Source: Clostridium sp. (GTDB lineage Bacteria; Bacillota; Clostridia; Lachnospirales; Lachnospiraceae). Taken from it: a stretch of 64,000 nucleotides of DNA. The notes below the pieces were generated by a model that was given only the letters and a program-made list of their open reading frames with translations, had not been told where the DNA came from and made no database searches. Location: assembly GCA_018377235.1 (NCBI GenBank), contig JAGZZT010000001.1, forward strand, positions 1 to 64,000. The letters are read 5' to 3'. Positions 51,101 to 59,509 of the stretch are shown piece after piece. The first letter of the stretch is position 1. Every line of letters starts with the position of its first letter. The translations under genes and the position numbers were made by a program.

Positions 51101-51893
51101 GACAGTATTCATCCCTGTATTCCCGGGAACAAACTGCGAGTATGACAGCACCAAGGCCTTTGAACGGGCAGGTGCCAATGTTATCACGAAGATTTTCAGA
51201 AACAGAGACGCAGCAGACATCAGAGATTCTGTGGAGGTTTACAGAAAGGCCATTGCCCAGTCCCAGATCGTCATGTTCCCAGGCGGCTTCTCCGGCGGAG
51301 ACGAGCCGGACGGTTCTGCAAAATTCTTTGCTACCACCTTCAGAAACGCAGTTCTGAAAGAAGAACTGGAGAAACTGGTTAACGAGAGAGACGGACTGAT
51401 TCTCGGTGTGTGCAACGGCTTCCAGGCTTTAATCAAGCTGGGACTGCTTCCTGAGGGAAGAATCACAGAGCTTAAAAAGGATTCTCCGACACTGGCTATG
51501 AATACGATCGGACGCCATATTTCCAAGATGGTTAATCTGAAAGTTGTTTCCAACAAATCCCCATGGCTGCGGGAAGCAGAGCTGGGAGGAATCTATGTAA
51601 ACCCAATTTCTCACGGCGAGGGACGTTTCGTGGCAAGCGAAGAATGGCTGGATAAGCTTTATGCAAATGGCCAGGTGGCAACACAGTATGCAGATGCAGA
51701 GGGCAATCCGACTATGGACGAGATGTGGAATCCGAATGGTTCTGCTATGGCTATTGAGGGAATCACCAGCGAGGACGGCCGTATCTACGGAAAGATGGGT
51801 CATTCTGAGCGAATCGGAGACGGCGTATTTATGAATATTTCAGGACAAAAGGATATAAAAATTTTCCGTTCTGGCGTAGAGTATTTCAAATAA
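48129..51893 (+). CDS. purL: Phosphoribosylformylglycinamidine synthase, single-chain
   Basis: De novo purine synthesis: FGAR plus glutamine and ATP to FGAM. The 1254-residue protein is the large single-chain type with PurS-like N-terminus (about 1-90), linker, two AIR-synthase-like halves (FKNETHNHPTEIEPFGGAAT near 327, GGKDSMSGTF later) and a C-terminal glutamine amidotransferase (VFIPVFPGTNCEYDSTKAF, nucleophile in GVCNGFQAL, His/Glu in ISHGEGRF). ATG 48129 has AAGGAGG six bases upstream; the in-frame codons from 48096 lie before that site. I see no purine riboswitch in the 146-bp AT-rich upstream gap. No other pur genes are adjacent. Confidence 0.96.
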   Translation: MSVRRIFVEKREEFAVKAKELREEIENYLGIQTITGVRVLIRYDIENVSDSVYQEALATIFSEPPMDDVYEESFETKESDLVFTVEYLPGQFDQRADSAEQCVKLLSEEEEPVIRSATTYVVSGTLTDAEKEAIKSLCINPVDSRENNNPKPETLVTVFEQPEDVKVFEGFMDMPESELKDLYSSLNLAMTFKDFLHIQNYFKNEEKRDPSVTEIRVLDTYWSDHCRHTTFQTELKDVEFTKGDYNEPIENTYRQYLADREEVYAGRSDKYVCLMDLALMAMKKLRKEGKLQDMEVSEEINACSIVVPVVIDGQEEEWLVNFKNETHNHPTEIEPFGGAATCLGGAIRDPLSGRTYVYQAMRVTGAADPTRPMSETMHGKLPQRQIVTDAAHGYSSYGNQIGLATGYVKELYHPNYAAKRMEIGAVMAAAPRKNVIRETSDPGDVIILMGGRTGRDGIGGATGSSKVHTEESIEVCGAEVQKGNPPTERKLQRLFRRPEASRLIKKCNDFGAGGVSVAIGELAAGLEIDLDKVPKKYAGLDGTEIAISESQERMAVVVDKKDVDQMMAYVAEENLEAVPVAVVTESPRLVMHWRGKTIVDLSRAFLDTNGAHQEAAVTVEVPVKEGSLFEKKEIGDVKEQWLKLLSSLNVCSQKGLVEMFDASIGAGSTYMPYGGRYQLTETQAMVAKLPVLKGKCDAVTMMSYGFDPYLSSWSPYHGAVYAVLDSVAKIAANGGDFKKIRFTFQEYFKRMTEDRTRWGTPFCALLGAYSAQMGFGLPSIGGKDSMSGTFNDETHGEINVPPTLVSFAVDVSDKQHVVTPEFKKAGSKIVVLKIERDAYDLPVYSQVMDSYGKLYKDMEAGNVISAYAVEAGGIAEAVSKMAFGNKLGVKIEHNVDPRDFFVPAWGDIVCEVPEGKLGSLGITYTVIGEVTDKAAFEYGSVSISMDEALNAWTKTLENVFPTESKVEQKPVRTELYNTDKVYVCKHKVAQPTVFIPVFPGTNCEYDSTKAFERAGANVITKIFRNRDAADIRDSVEVYRKAIAQSQIVMFPGGFSGGDEPDGSAKFFATTFRNAVLKEELEKLVNERDGLILGVCNGFQALIKLGLLPEGRITELKKDSPTLAMNTIGRHISKMVNLKVVSNKSPWLREAELGGIYVNPISHGEGRFVASEEWLDKLYANGQVATQYADAEGNPTMDEMWNPNGSAMAIEGITSEDGRIYGKMGHSERIGDGVFMNISGQKDIKIFRSGVEYFK

Positions 51894-51966
51894 AACAGTT
51901 CAAATGTACATGTGAAAAATAAAATCGACACAAAGTGCAAATAAAAAGCAGCTGCGGCTGCGAAGG

Positions 51967-52007
51967 AAAGATCAACTTAGACAATCAGTCTGGGTTGATC
52001 TTTTTTT
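51967..52007 (+). terminator. Terminator after purL
   Basis: AAAGATCAAC (51967-51976) pairs with GTTGATCTTT (51994-52003), with an inner AGAC/GTCT pair and a T7 tract. Confidence 0.92.
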
Positions 52008-52612
52008 ATACATTTAACTGCCCTGCTGCCGCGTCTGCGATTAAATTGCATCTGTAAATTTATTTAAGAGAACCCGCTGCGCCTGATATCGGCTATGCTT
52101 TCACTAGTCTATCCAGACAGGCAACTGCATAGAAAAGCGTTTGCAGCCGCTTTAGCAGCCATCTTAATAGGAGTCAAAGTCAGTGATAAAAAGGCTTTAA
52201 AGGCCACGTAGTGCTCTCACAAAGCATATGAAAATCAGTTGGGAAAAAAGAAGAATGAAAATAACTCAACTAAACATCTGAAGCCGGAAAACGGACCCAG
52301 AAAACTGGCAGCAGAAGAAAAACAATGGCAGTTGCAGATGCGGCTGTCCCATTTCTCTTTCCTGTTCTTTCACTATTTTAAGTTGCACATTTGGTCGCTC
52401 TTATTTTTCACTGTAACAGGTCCAAAGGCCCGGGAATCTTCTGCTTTCCGGGCTTTTATGATGCATTTTTTGCTGATTCATAGAAATTGTCAAAAAAATA
52501 GTTCAAATACAGAAAAAGTCATAAAAATGTAAGCAAAAAGTTAAGAATAGAAGGAAAAATTCTGCTATAATAACGATAACAAAAAAGAATGTGCAAAATA
52601 ATTCAAACATCT
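52008..52612. other. 605-bp intergenic region with an orphan terminator
   Basis: No convincing gene. A 39-codon frame at 52095-52211 reads MLSLVYPDRQLHRKAFAAAL and ends SDKKALKAT; it has no ribosome site, but its stop-free reading extends a further nine codons upstream, so it may be a decayed gene end. A terminator-like hairpin stands at 52428-52457. The frame at 52239-52532 has unlikely composition and crosses that hairpin. Confidence 0.4.
52428..52457 (+). terminator. Orphan terminator-like hairpin
   Basis: GCCCGGGAA (52428-52436) pairs with TTCCGGGC (52446-52453; one bulged G), followed by TTTTAT. No recognised gene ends here, which hints at an unannotated transcript upstream. Confidence 0.6.
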
Positions 52613-52641
52613 TTGACGAACTGTCTCTGATTTGGTATAAT
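52613..52641 (+). promoter_or_regulatory. Strong promoter of the choline-binding-repeat gene
   Basis: TTGACG (52613-52618), a 17-bp spacer and TATAAT (52636-52641), 59 bases before ATG 52701. Confidence 0.8.
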
Positions 52642-52700
52642 GAACCGTAAGAATTTAAAGATGATTCTGGCAAAACGAAGGAGAAAAAGGAGGAGAGAAT

Positions 52701-53810
52701 ATGAGGAAGAACAGGAAAAGGATCGCGGTTCTTTCCATGGCAGCTGTGATGGCGCTTGGCATGTCTGTCACCGCCCTGGCAAAGGACGATACGAAGGAAG
52801 TAAAGGGACGTCTGGAGATTCGTTTTGACGGAGAGGAGCCTGAGGCTGGAGATACCATGGATATTCCAGGTTACACAGTCAGCCACTATCCGGAAGGCGT
52901 CAGACACGAAGTGACGGATGAGTATTTCGACAATGAGGAGGATGAGTTCCAGAGAGGCACAGAGCCTGTTATCTGTCTGGAGTTTGAATCGGAGGATGAT
53001 TATGACTTTGACGGCTTTACAAAAAGCGATGTGAAAGTCAGCGGTATGCATACAGAACTGAAGAAGGTTAAGAAGGAAGACGATGATACAACTCTGATTG
53101 TTTACATTGAGATGCGGAAGATTTCCGGTGATTTGGAAGAACCAGATGAGACAGAGTGGTCTGGATACACGGCCACCTGGGGTCAGGTAGAGGATGCTGA
53201 TAAATATGAGGTAAAACTTTACAGAAACGATAACCTGGTTACAACTGTAACGACACCGAATGATTATTATGAGTTTTACTCCTACATGACCAAAACAGGC
53301 GATTACAGCTTTAAGGTAAGAGCGATTCACAGTGCAGACAATGAAAAGAGTGAGTGGGTAGAGTCTGATGAACTCGACCTTGACTCTGATGAGGTTTATA
53401 CAGCCGGCGGAGGCGCAGGAACAGGCTGGATACAGGACGCCAAGGGCTGGTGGTACAGAAATCCTGATGGAAGCTCTGTTGTAAATGCATGGCTGTTCGT
53501 GGACAACAACTGGTTCCACTTCAATAGAAATGGCTATATGGAGACAGACTGGCAGTTTATTGACAACCGTTGGTTCTATCTGAATCCTGTATCTGATGGT
53601 ACGAGAGGAGCTATGAAGACGGGCTGGCAGCAGATTAATGGCGTATGGTATTACTTAAATCCTGTATCTGACGGTACAAGAGGAGCCATGATGACAGGTT
53701 ACCAGACCATTGATGGAAAGACCTATTATTTCGACAACAGCGGCGCAATGTGGGCGAACCGCACAGCTCCAAACGGACACTATCTGGATGGAAGCGGAGC
53801 GATGCATTAA
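52701..53810 (+). CDS. Secreted protein with choline-binding-type cell-wall repeats
   Basis: The 369-residue protein has a signal peptide (about 1-27, ending TALA), an acidic domain of unknown type (about 30-148), a fibronectin-III-like segment (about 150-225, SGYTATWGQVEDADKYEVKL), a short Gly linker and C-terminal repeats (about 237-369). The repeats are of the CW_binding/choline-binding type (GWIQDAKGWWYRNPDGS, NNWFHFNRNGYM, and two near-identical copies of WYYLNPVSDGTRGAM type). These repeats tether proteins to choline or related groups on cell-wall polymers or exopolysaccharide. AGGAGG lies before the ATG. Stand-alone gene with a strong promoter and terminator. Confidence 0.92.
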   Translation: MRKNRKRIAVLSMAAVMALGMSVTALAKDDTKEVKGRLEIRFDGEEPEAGDTMDIPGYTVSHYPEGVRHEVTDEYFDNEEDEFQRGTEPVICLEFESEDDYDFDGFTKSDVKVSGMHTELKKVKKEDDDTTLIVYIEMRKISGDLEEPDETEWSGYTATWGQVEDADKYEVKLYRNDNLVTTVTTPNDYYEFYSYMTKTGDYSFKVRAIHSADNEKSEWVESDELDLDSDEVYTAGGGAGTGWIQDAKGWWYRNPDGSSVVNAWLFVDNNWFHFNRNGYMETDWQFIDNRWFYLNPVSDGTRGAMKTGWQQINGVWYYLNPVSDGTRGAMMTGYQTIDGKTYYFDNSGAMWANRTAPNGHYLDGSGAMH

Positions 53811-53848
53811 AAAGATGGATGTATATTAAAAGAGAATTTAAAGTTTTG

Positions 53849-53887
53849 GATATGCCGGGCAGGTATCTGCCCGGCATATCCTTTTTT
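53849..53887 (+). terminator. Terminator after the choline-binding-repeat gene
   Basis: GATATGCCGGGCAG (53849-53862) is perfectly complementary to CTGCCCGGCATATC (53867-53880), loop GTAT, then CTTTTTT. Confidence 0.93.
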
Positions 53888-53995
53888 GCTTTACAGGACG
53901 AGGTTTCCTCTGAAGCAGAAAGACTTTATAGAAACGGTTGACTTTGTAGAAATGGTTAATTATGCAATTTAAACAAAAAAATACCGCAAAAACAG

Positions 53996-54063
53996 TGCAT
54001 AAAAAGAGTAAATAATAAATATTCCAGAAATATATTGCATATTTATAAATTAAGTGTTATAAT
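53996..54063 (+). promoter_or_regulatory. Promoter of argCJBDF with candidate ArgR boxes
   Basis: The -35 TTGCAT (54035-54040), a 17-bp spacer and an extended -10 TGTTATAAT (TATAAT 54058-54063). TGCATATTTATAAA (54036-54049) overlaps the -35 and matches the ArgR box TGMATWWWWATKCA at 12 of 14 positions. A weaker half-conserved site TGCATAAAAAGAGT lies 40 bp upstream (53996-54009). Binding here would block transcription when arginine is plentiful. No argR gene lies in the window. Confidence 0.65.
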
Positions 54064-54092
54064 TATGCCACTCCGCAGGGAGGTGGCATAAT
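54062..54092 (+). promoter_or_regulatory. Palindromic leader hairpin containing a ribosome site, argC leader
   Basis: ATTATGCCAC (54062-54071) is perfectly complementary to GTGGCATAAT (54083-54092). The 3' arm and loop contain GGGAGGTGG (54078-54086), an excellent ribosome site for an ATG at 54091 that itself ends in the hairpin. It overlaps the -10 as DNA and would fold at the 5' end of the mRNA. Confidence 0.55.
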
Positions 54093-54123
54093 GAGATGCA
54101 TAACAGATAGGATTGGAGTAAAC

Positions 54124-55062
54124 ATGGAAAAACCGAAGGTATATATAGACGGGAAGGAAGGAACTACAGGACTGCAGATTTATGAGCGTCTGTCTGGACG
54201 AACGGATATTGAGCTGATTTTAGCTGAAGAGGAAAAACGAAAAGATCTTTCAGAGCGAAAAAAGCTGATAAATGAGGCGGATATTGTATTTTTGTGTCTG
54301 CCGGATGCAGCGGCGGCCGAGGCAGTGACATTGGCAGAAAATCCAGATACGCGGTTTATTGACGCTTCCACCGCCCACCGGACTGCGCCGGGATGGGATT
54401 ACGGAATACCGGAGCTTTCACAAACGCATCGTGAGAGGATTGCTGCTTCGCGGAGGGTGGCGAACCCAGGCTGCCACGCAACAGGATTCATTACATCTGT
54501 GTATCCTCTGACAGCCCGGGGGATTGTTCCGGCTGATTATCCATTGACAGCGTTTTCGCTGACCGGATATTCCGGCGGAGGAAAGAAGATGATTGCCCAG
54601 TATGAAGGTTCTGATAAGCCGGACAGTTTTCTGGCCCCCAGGATGTATGGGCTGACTTTAAGACATAAACATCTGCCGGAGATGCAGAAAATCTGCGGCC
54701 TTTCTGAAGCCCCGGTATTCTGTCCCATTGTGGATGATTATTATAAGGGAATGGCCGTTACTGTGATGCTGCAGAACCGTCTGCTGCCCGGCTGCCCGTC
54801 GGCACAGGAGATCTGGGAGGCGCTGGCAGAATGGTATGAAGGGCAGAAGGTAATCCAGGTTCATCCGTTTGGCTATGACGGGATGATTTCGGCAGCTTCA
54901 TTGTCAGGGCGCGATAGTCTGGAGCTGATTGTAAACGGCCATGAGGAGCAGACCATTGTGACGGCGTTGTTCGATAATCTGGGCAAGGGAGCGTCGGGAG
55001 CTGCGGTACAGAATATGAATCTGATGCTTGGCTTTGAGGAGACCAGAGGGCTGTACCTTTAA
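54124..55062 (+). CDS. argC: N-acetyl-gamma-glutamyl-phosphate reductase, type 2
   Basis: NADPH reduction of N-acetylglutamyl phosphate in arginine synthesis. The 312 residues and start MEKPKVYIDGKEGTTGLQIY are those of the short type-2 AGPR; the catalytic Cys is in VANPGCHATGF and the His in LRHKHLPEM. ATG 54124 follows GGAG and fits the family N-terminus; the in-frame ATG 54091 with a stronger ribosome site would add 11 residues (see leader hairpin). First gene of argCJBDF. Confidence 0.94.
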   Translation: MEKPKVYIDGKEGTTGLQIYERLSGRTDIELILAEEEKRKDLSERKKLINEADIVFLCLPDAAAAEAVTLAENPDTRFIDASTAHRTAPGWDYGIPELSQTHRERIAASRRVANPGCHATGFITSVYPLTARGIVPADYPLTAFSLTGYSGGGKKMIAQYEGSDKPDSFLAPRMYGLTLRHKHLPEMQKICGLSEAPVFCPIVDDYYKGMAVTVMLQNRLLPGCPSAQEIWEALAEWYEGQKVIQVHPFGYDGMISAASLSGRDSLELIVNGHEEQTIVTALFDNLGKGASGAAVQNMNLMLGFEETRGLYL

Positions 55063-55092
55063 AGGAATGAGAGAATAGGAGGACGATCCAGT

Positions 55093-56301
55093 ATGAAAAT
55101 AATAGAGGGCGGCGTCTGCGCCGCAAAAGGATTTAAGGCAGGAGCTTTGCACTGCGGCATTCGCAAATCGCAGACAAAGAAGGATCTGGCGATGATACGT
55201 TCTGACTGCCTCTGCAATGCGGCTGCCGTATATACGAAAAACCAGGTAAAAGCCGCGCCGGTACTTTTAACGAAAGAACATTTGGCAGATGGAAAGGCTC
55301 AGGCGGTTATTATCAATTCAGGAAACGCCAATGCATGCGCGCCTTTTGGAATGGAACATGCCAGAAGGCAGGGGCTGGCAGCCGCCCGCGCCCTGGAAGT
55401 GGAGGAAGAAAACGTAGTAGTCGCTTCTACTGGAATTATTGGCCAGACTCTTCCGGTGGAGGCCATTGAAGCCCATGCGGCGGAAATGGAGATGAAATAT
55501 GATAATTCTCTGGCAGCGGCAGAAGCCATTATGACAACTGATACGAAGATAAAAACGTTTGCCGTGGAATTTGAAGCCGGAGGCACACTCTGCCATATGG
55601 GAGGAATCTGCAAGGGCTCCGGAATGATCCACCCCAATATGGGAACAATGCTCTGCTTTATTACGACCGATTGTGCGATTTCTGCAAAGATGGTGAAAAA
55701 GGCGCTGCTGTTTTATGTGGATAAGACGTTTAACCGCGTTACAGTAGACGGAGATACCTCCACCAACGATATGTGCGTGGTAATGGCAAACGGCATGGCG
55801 GGAAATAAAGAGATCACAGAAGAAAACGAGTCTTATGACGCGTACTGCGAGGCGCTGCACGCGGTAATGAAAGACCTGGCCCGGAAAATTGCGGGAGATG
55901 GAGAAGGAGCCAGCAGGCTGATAACCTGTACGGTAACGGGAGCGGAAGACGAGGCAAAGGCTGAAATCCTTGCCAAATCGATCGCCTCTTCTTCCCTGAC
56001 AAAAGCGGCTATGTTTGGTTCGGATGCCAACTGGGGGCGCGTTCTCTGCGCCATGGGCTATTCCGGCGCTTCGTTTGACACGAAAGCAGTTCAGATAGAG
56101 TTTGCATCAGCAGAAGGGTGCATTGCCGTCTGTGAGAATGGGCAGGGACTGGATTTCGACGAGACGCTGGCTAAGAAGATTTTGAACCAGGATGAAGTGG
56201 AAATCCGGGTTTCCCTGAAAGAAGGCTGCGGTACGGCAACCTGCTGGGGCTGCGATTTGACTTATGACTATGTAAGAATAAATGGAGATTATCGCTCATG
56301 A
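55093..56301 (+). CDS. argJ: Glutamate N-acetyltransferase / ornithine acetyltransferase
   Basis: Transfers acetyl from acetylornithine to glutamate (and may also use acetyl-CoA), closing the acetyl cycle. The 402-residue precursor is self-cleaved before the nucleophile Thr185 in the KGSGMIHPNMGTMLCF motif (usually PNMATML; here Gly precedes Thr). Other signatures: INSGNANACA, DGDTSTNDMCVVMANG and FGSDANWGRVLCAMGYSG. GGAGG precedes the ATG. It overlaps argB by 4 bases. Confidence 0.96.
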   Translation: MKIIEGGVCAAKGFKAGALHCGIRKSQTKKDLAMIRSDCLCNAAAVYTKNQVKAAPVLLTKEHLADGKAQAVIINSGNANACAPFGMEHARRQGLAAARALEVEEENVVVASTGIIGQTLPVEAIEAHAAEMEMKYDNSLAAAEAIMTTDTKIKTFAVEFEAGGTLCHMGGICKGSGMIHPNMGTMLCFITTDCAISAKMVKKALLFYVDKTFNRVTVDGDTSTNDMCVVMANGMAGNKEITEENESYDAYCEALHAVMKDLARKIAGDGEGASRLITCTVTGAEDEAKAEILAKSIASSSLTKAAMFGSDANWGRVLCAMGYSGASFDTKAVQIEFASAEGCIAVCENGQGLDFDETLAKKILNQDEVEIRVSLKEGCGTATCWGCDLTYDYVRINGDYRS

Positions 56302-57167
56302 TGAATTTAGAACCAAAACAGAAGGCCGGAATTCTGGTGGAGGCGCTTCCCTATATCCAGGAGTATACCGGAAAAATCGTAGTAGTAAAATATGGCGGAA
56401 ACGCTATGGTGAATGAAGAGCTGAAGCAGGCGGTCATTCAGGATATTGTTTTGCTCAGCCTGGTAGGCATCAAAGTTGTGCTGGTCCATGGAGGAGGCCC
56501 GGAGATTTCGGATATGCTGAAAAAAATTGGAAAAGAGACGAAATTTGTCAAAGGACTCCGCTATACAGATGAAGAGACGATGGACATTGTTCAGATGATT
56601 CTCTGCGGTAAGGTGAATAAAAACCTGGTCCGGCTTCTGGAAAAAGAGGGCGGCCATGGAGTGGGGCTCAGCGGCATGGACGGCAGCCTGTTTCAGGCCG
56701 TGCCTCTGAAGGATCTGGACGGGACAGAGTACGGTTATGTAGGGGATATCACAGGAGTGAATGAAACAATTGTGCTGGATGCGCTGGACGCAGGATACAT
56801 CCCGGTGGTATCTTCGGTAGCGGCAGGGGCAGACAACGATACCTGCTACAATATCAATGCAGATACGGCAGCTGAAAAACTGGCAGTAGCCTTGAAAGCT
56901 AAAAAACTGATTCTCCTGACAGACGTATGCGGCCTGATGAGTACTCCTGGAGACGCTTCTTCCCTAATTCCTAAATTGAAAGTATCGGAGGTTCCGCCCC
57001 TGGTGAAATCTGGTGTGATTTCCGGCGGTATGATTCCCAAGGTGGACTGCTGCGTGGAGGCAATACGCCAGGGGGTAGAGCGGGCAAATATTCAGGATGG
57101 CCGTATCCCCCATTCGCTTCTCATAGAAATTTTGAGCCAGGATGGCGTGGGAACGATGTTTTCATAA
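56298..57167 (+). CDS. argB: Acetylglutamate kinase
   Basis: Phosphorylates N-acetylglutamate. The 289-residue amino-acid-kinase-fold protein has VVKYGGNAMVNEELK near the N-terminus, LVHGGGPEISDMLKKIG, NINADTAAEKLAVALKAKKLILLTDVCGL-type central motif and a C-terminal GGMIPKVDCCVEAI. The C-terminal size and lack of an obvious N-terminal helix extension suggest the arginine-insensitive or linear type cannot be decided. Start ATGATG overlaps the argJ stop. Confidence 0.97.
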   Translation: MMNLEPKQKAGILVEALPYIQEYTGKIVVVKYGGNAMVNEELKQAVIQDIVLLSLVGIKVVLVHGGGPEISDMLKKIGKETKFVKGLRYTDEETMDIVQMILCGKVNKNLVRLLEKEGGHGVGLSGMDGSLFQAVPLKDLDGTEYGYVGDITGVNETIVLDALDAGYIPVVSSVAAGADNDTCYNINADTAAEKLAVALKAKKLILLTDVCGLMSTPGDASSLIPKLKVSEVPPLVKSGVISGGMIPKVDCCVEAIRQGVERANIQDGRIPHSLLIEILSQDGVGTMFS

Positions 57168-57224
57168 AGGATATAGTTTCATGAAAAATATAAAAACTGC
57201 TTTAGAGAATTGGGAGGAATGGAT

Positions 57225-58403
57225 ATGACATTGGAAGAGATAAAGAAACAGGAGGAAATGTATGTGATGCACACATACAATCGTTTTCCCATTGCTCTGG
57301 AACGCGGAAAGGGAGCAGTACTCTGGGACAGCGAGGGACGCTCCTATATAGATATGACTTCCGGAATAGGCGTCAACAGCCTGGGGCATCAAAATAAGGC
57401 GCTTCTGGCGGCTGTGAACGGCCAGGCGGAAAAGCTGCTGCACGCCTGCAACCTCTACTACACAGAGCCGATGGTACGGGCAGCCAGGAGCCTGATCTGT
57501 TCCACAGGGATGGGAAAAGTCTTTTTTGCCAACTCAGGTGCGGAGGCCAACGAAGGAATGATTAAGCTGGCCAGAAAGTATTCGTTTGATAAGTACGGGG
57601 AAGGCCGCAGCCGGATTATAACTTTAAAGCAGTCCTTTCATGGGCGGACCGTAACTACGCTGAAAGCGACAGGCCAGGATAAGTTTCATCAGTATTTTTT
57701 CCCTTTTACAGAGGGCTTTGACTATGTGACGCCTGGAAACATAGAAGAGATGGAAGAAAAATTAGACGATTCAGTCTGCGCCGTTATGCTGGAACTGATT
57801 CAGGGGGAGGGAGGCGTGCTGCCTCTGGATCAGGAATTTGTGAAAGAAACAGAAAAAATCTGCAGAAAGAAGGACATTCTCCTTCTGATTGACGAGGTTC
57901 AGACTGGTATCGGCCGCACCGGCACGCTGTTCTGCTATGAGCAGTACGGAATTTCTCCAGACGTGGTCAGCGCGGCAAAGGGACTGGGAGGAGGTCTTCC
58001 CATCGGCGCAGTCATAGCGTCAGAAAAATGCGGGGATGTGCTGGGGGTAGGAACTCACGGAACGACATTTGGAGGAAATCCCCTTTGCTGCGCGGCGGCG
58101 GACACGGTTCTCTCCATCATCAATACCCCGCAATTTCTCAATTCTGTAAAAGAAAAAGGCAGATATCTGAAGCAGGCGATTTTAAATCTTGGTTCTGAAC
58201 AGATAAAGGAGGTCCGCGGAATGGGCCTGATGCTTGGCATCGCAGTGGAACCTGAAAAACGGGCCGGTCTGACTGCCGCCCTGATGGAAAAAGGAGTGCT
58301 GGTTCTGACGGCAGGAGAAGATACGATTCGTCTGCTCCCGCCTCTGGTAATTACGAAAGAAGAGATAGACAGAGCTGTCGAGGCCATGAAGGAGGTATTT
58401 TAG
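57225..58403 (+). CDS. argD: Acetylornithine aminotransferase
   Basis: PLP-dependent class-III aminotransferase of 392 residues, converting N-acetylglutamate semialdehyde to acetylornithine. Signatures: ERGKGAVLWDSEGRSYIDM, FFANSGAEANEGMIKLAR, LLLIDEVQTGIGRTG and the PLP Lys in SAAKGLGGGLPIGA. ATG 57219 abuts the ribosome site GGGAGGA, so ATG 57225 is chosen. Fourth gene of the arg operon. Confidence 0.95.
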   Translation: MTLEEIKKQEEMYVMHTYNRFPIALERGKGAVLWDSEGRSYIDMTSGIGVNSLGHQNKALLAAVNGQAEKLLHACNLYYTEPMVRAARSLICSTGMGKVFFANSGAEANEGMIKLARKYSFDKYGEGRSRIITLKQSFHGRTVTTLKATGQDKFHQYFFPFTEGFDYVTPGNIEEMEEKLDDSVCAVMLELIQGEGGVLPLDQEFVKETEKICRKKDILLLIDEVQTGIGRTGTLFCYEQYGISPDVVSAAKGLGGGLPIGAVIASEKCGDVLGVGTHGTTFGGNPLCCAAADTVLSIINTPQFLNSVKEKGRYLKQAILNLGSEQIKEVRGMGLMLGIAVEPEKRAGLTAALMEKGVLVLTAGEDTIRLLPPLVITKEEIDRAVEAMKEVF

Positions 58404-58405
58404 AT

Positions 58406-59317
58406 ATGAATCATTTATTAAAACTTTTGGACTGTACGTCAGAGGAGATTGTTTCCATTCTGGACCTGGCGGATCAGCTGAAATATGAAAAAAAGCATGG
58501 AATCGCCCATCGCCATCTGGAAGGAAAATCAATCGGACTGATTTTCCAGAAATCCTCAACCAGAACAAGGGTTTCTTTTGAAACTGGAATTTATCAGCTG
58601 GGCGGCCAGCCACTGTTTCTCTCTGCCAGAGATCTGCAGATTGGCCGCGGAGAGCCGGTACAGGATACGGCCCGCGTTCTGTCGCGGTATTTAGACGGGA
58701 TTATGATTCGTACCTATGAACAGAGAGAAGTGGAGGATCTGGCGAAATACGGTTCAATTCCAGTTATTAACGGCTTGACAGATTTCTGTCATCCCTGCCA
58801 GGTGCTGGCGGATCTGATGACTATCCGGGAAAAATTCGGCGTTTTAGAGGGACTGAAGCTTTGCTACATTGGAGACGGAAACAATATGGCAAATTCTCTC
58901 ATTGTAGGGGGCTTAAAATCCGGCATGAATGTATCTGTGGCTGCGCCGGAAGGATATCGCCCGGCGAAAGAGGTGATGGATTTTGCCTCTGATTTTGAGC
59001 AGTTCTTTCTGACGGACGATCCGATGAAAGCTGCAGAAAATGCAGACATTATTATTACAGATACATGGGCGTCCATGGGGCAGGAAGATGAAAAGGAAGT
59101 TCGCATGAAAGCGTTTCAGGGATATCAGGTTAACGACGCTTTGATGGAGGCGGCCCGTCCCGGCGCTATGGTACAGCATTGTCTGCCAGCATACCGAGGC
59201 CAGGAGATCACAGAAAAGGTTTTTGAAGCACATGCCGATGAAATATTTGAAGAGGCAGAAAACCGCCTTCACGCACAGGAGGCCGTTATGGTCATGCTGA
59301 TGAAAGACAGACAATAA
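58406..59317 (+). CDS. argF: Ornithine carbamoyltransferase
   Basis: Makes citrulline from ornithine and carbamoyl phosphate. The 303-residue enzyme has the carbamoyl-phosphate motif SSTRTRVSFE (50-59), the FCHPCQVLADLMTI motif near 131 and the C-terminal HCLPAYRGQEIT motif. It begins two bases after the argD stop, with AAGGAGG inside argD. Last gene of argCJBDF; argG and argH are not in the window. Confidence 0.96.
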   Translation: MNHLLKLLDCTSEEIVSILDLADQLKYEKKHGIAHRHLEGKSIGLIFQKSSTRTRVSFETGIYQLGGQPLFLSARDLQIGRGEPVQDTARVLSRYLDGIMIRTYEQREVEDLAKYGSIPVINGLTDFCHPCQVLADLMTIREKFGVLEGLKLCYIGDGNNMANSLIVGGLKSGMNVSVAAPEGYRPAKEVMDFASDFEQFFLTDDPMKAAENADIIITDTWASMGQEDEKEVRMKAFQGYQVNDALMEAARPGAMVQHCLPAYRGQEITEKVFEAHADEIFEEAENRLHAQEAVMVMLMKDRQ

Positions 59318-59429
59318 CGGCAGATGACGATCCGGTGAACCAGCAGAAGCATCCCTCAAAAAGCAAGACAATTCTGAGTAAAGTTCAAACTGATTCTATA
59401 AAAAAAGACAATTTTGTCATTATACAATA

Positions 59430-59457
59430 TTGACAGAATTTTGAAATGTGATATAGT
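59430..59457 (+). promoter_or_regulatory. Promoter of the third HPr-like gene
   Basis: TTGACA (59430-59435), a 16-bp spacer and TATAGT (59452-59457), 52 bases before ATG 59510. A small GACAATTTTGTC hairpin (59407-59418) upstream may end the arg operon. Confidence 0.6.
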
Positions 59458-59509
59458 AGAATGAAAGAAGGTGCTTGTGTGTTGAATCATTCCATAAGGA
59501 GGGATGCGT

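Noticed and set aside
52239..52532. 97-codon plus-strand frame before the choline-binding-repeat gene
   Set aside because: TTG start, no ribosome site, odd composition and it reads through the terminator-like hairpin at 52428.
52701..53810. Near-identical repeats in the choline-binding-repeat gene as mobile or CRISPR repeats
   Set aside because: They are in-frame cell-wall-binding repeats of the protein.
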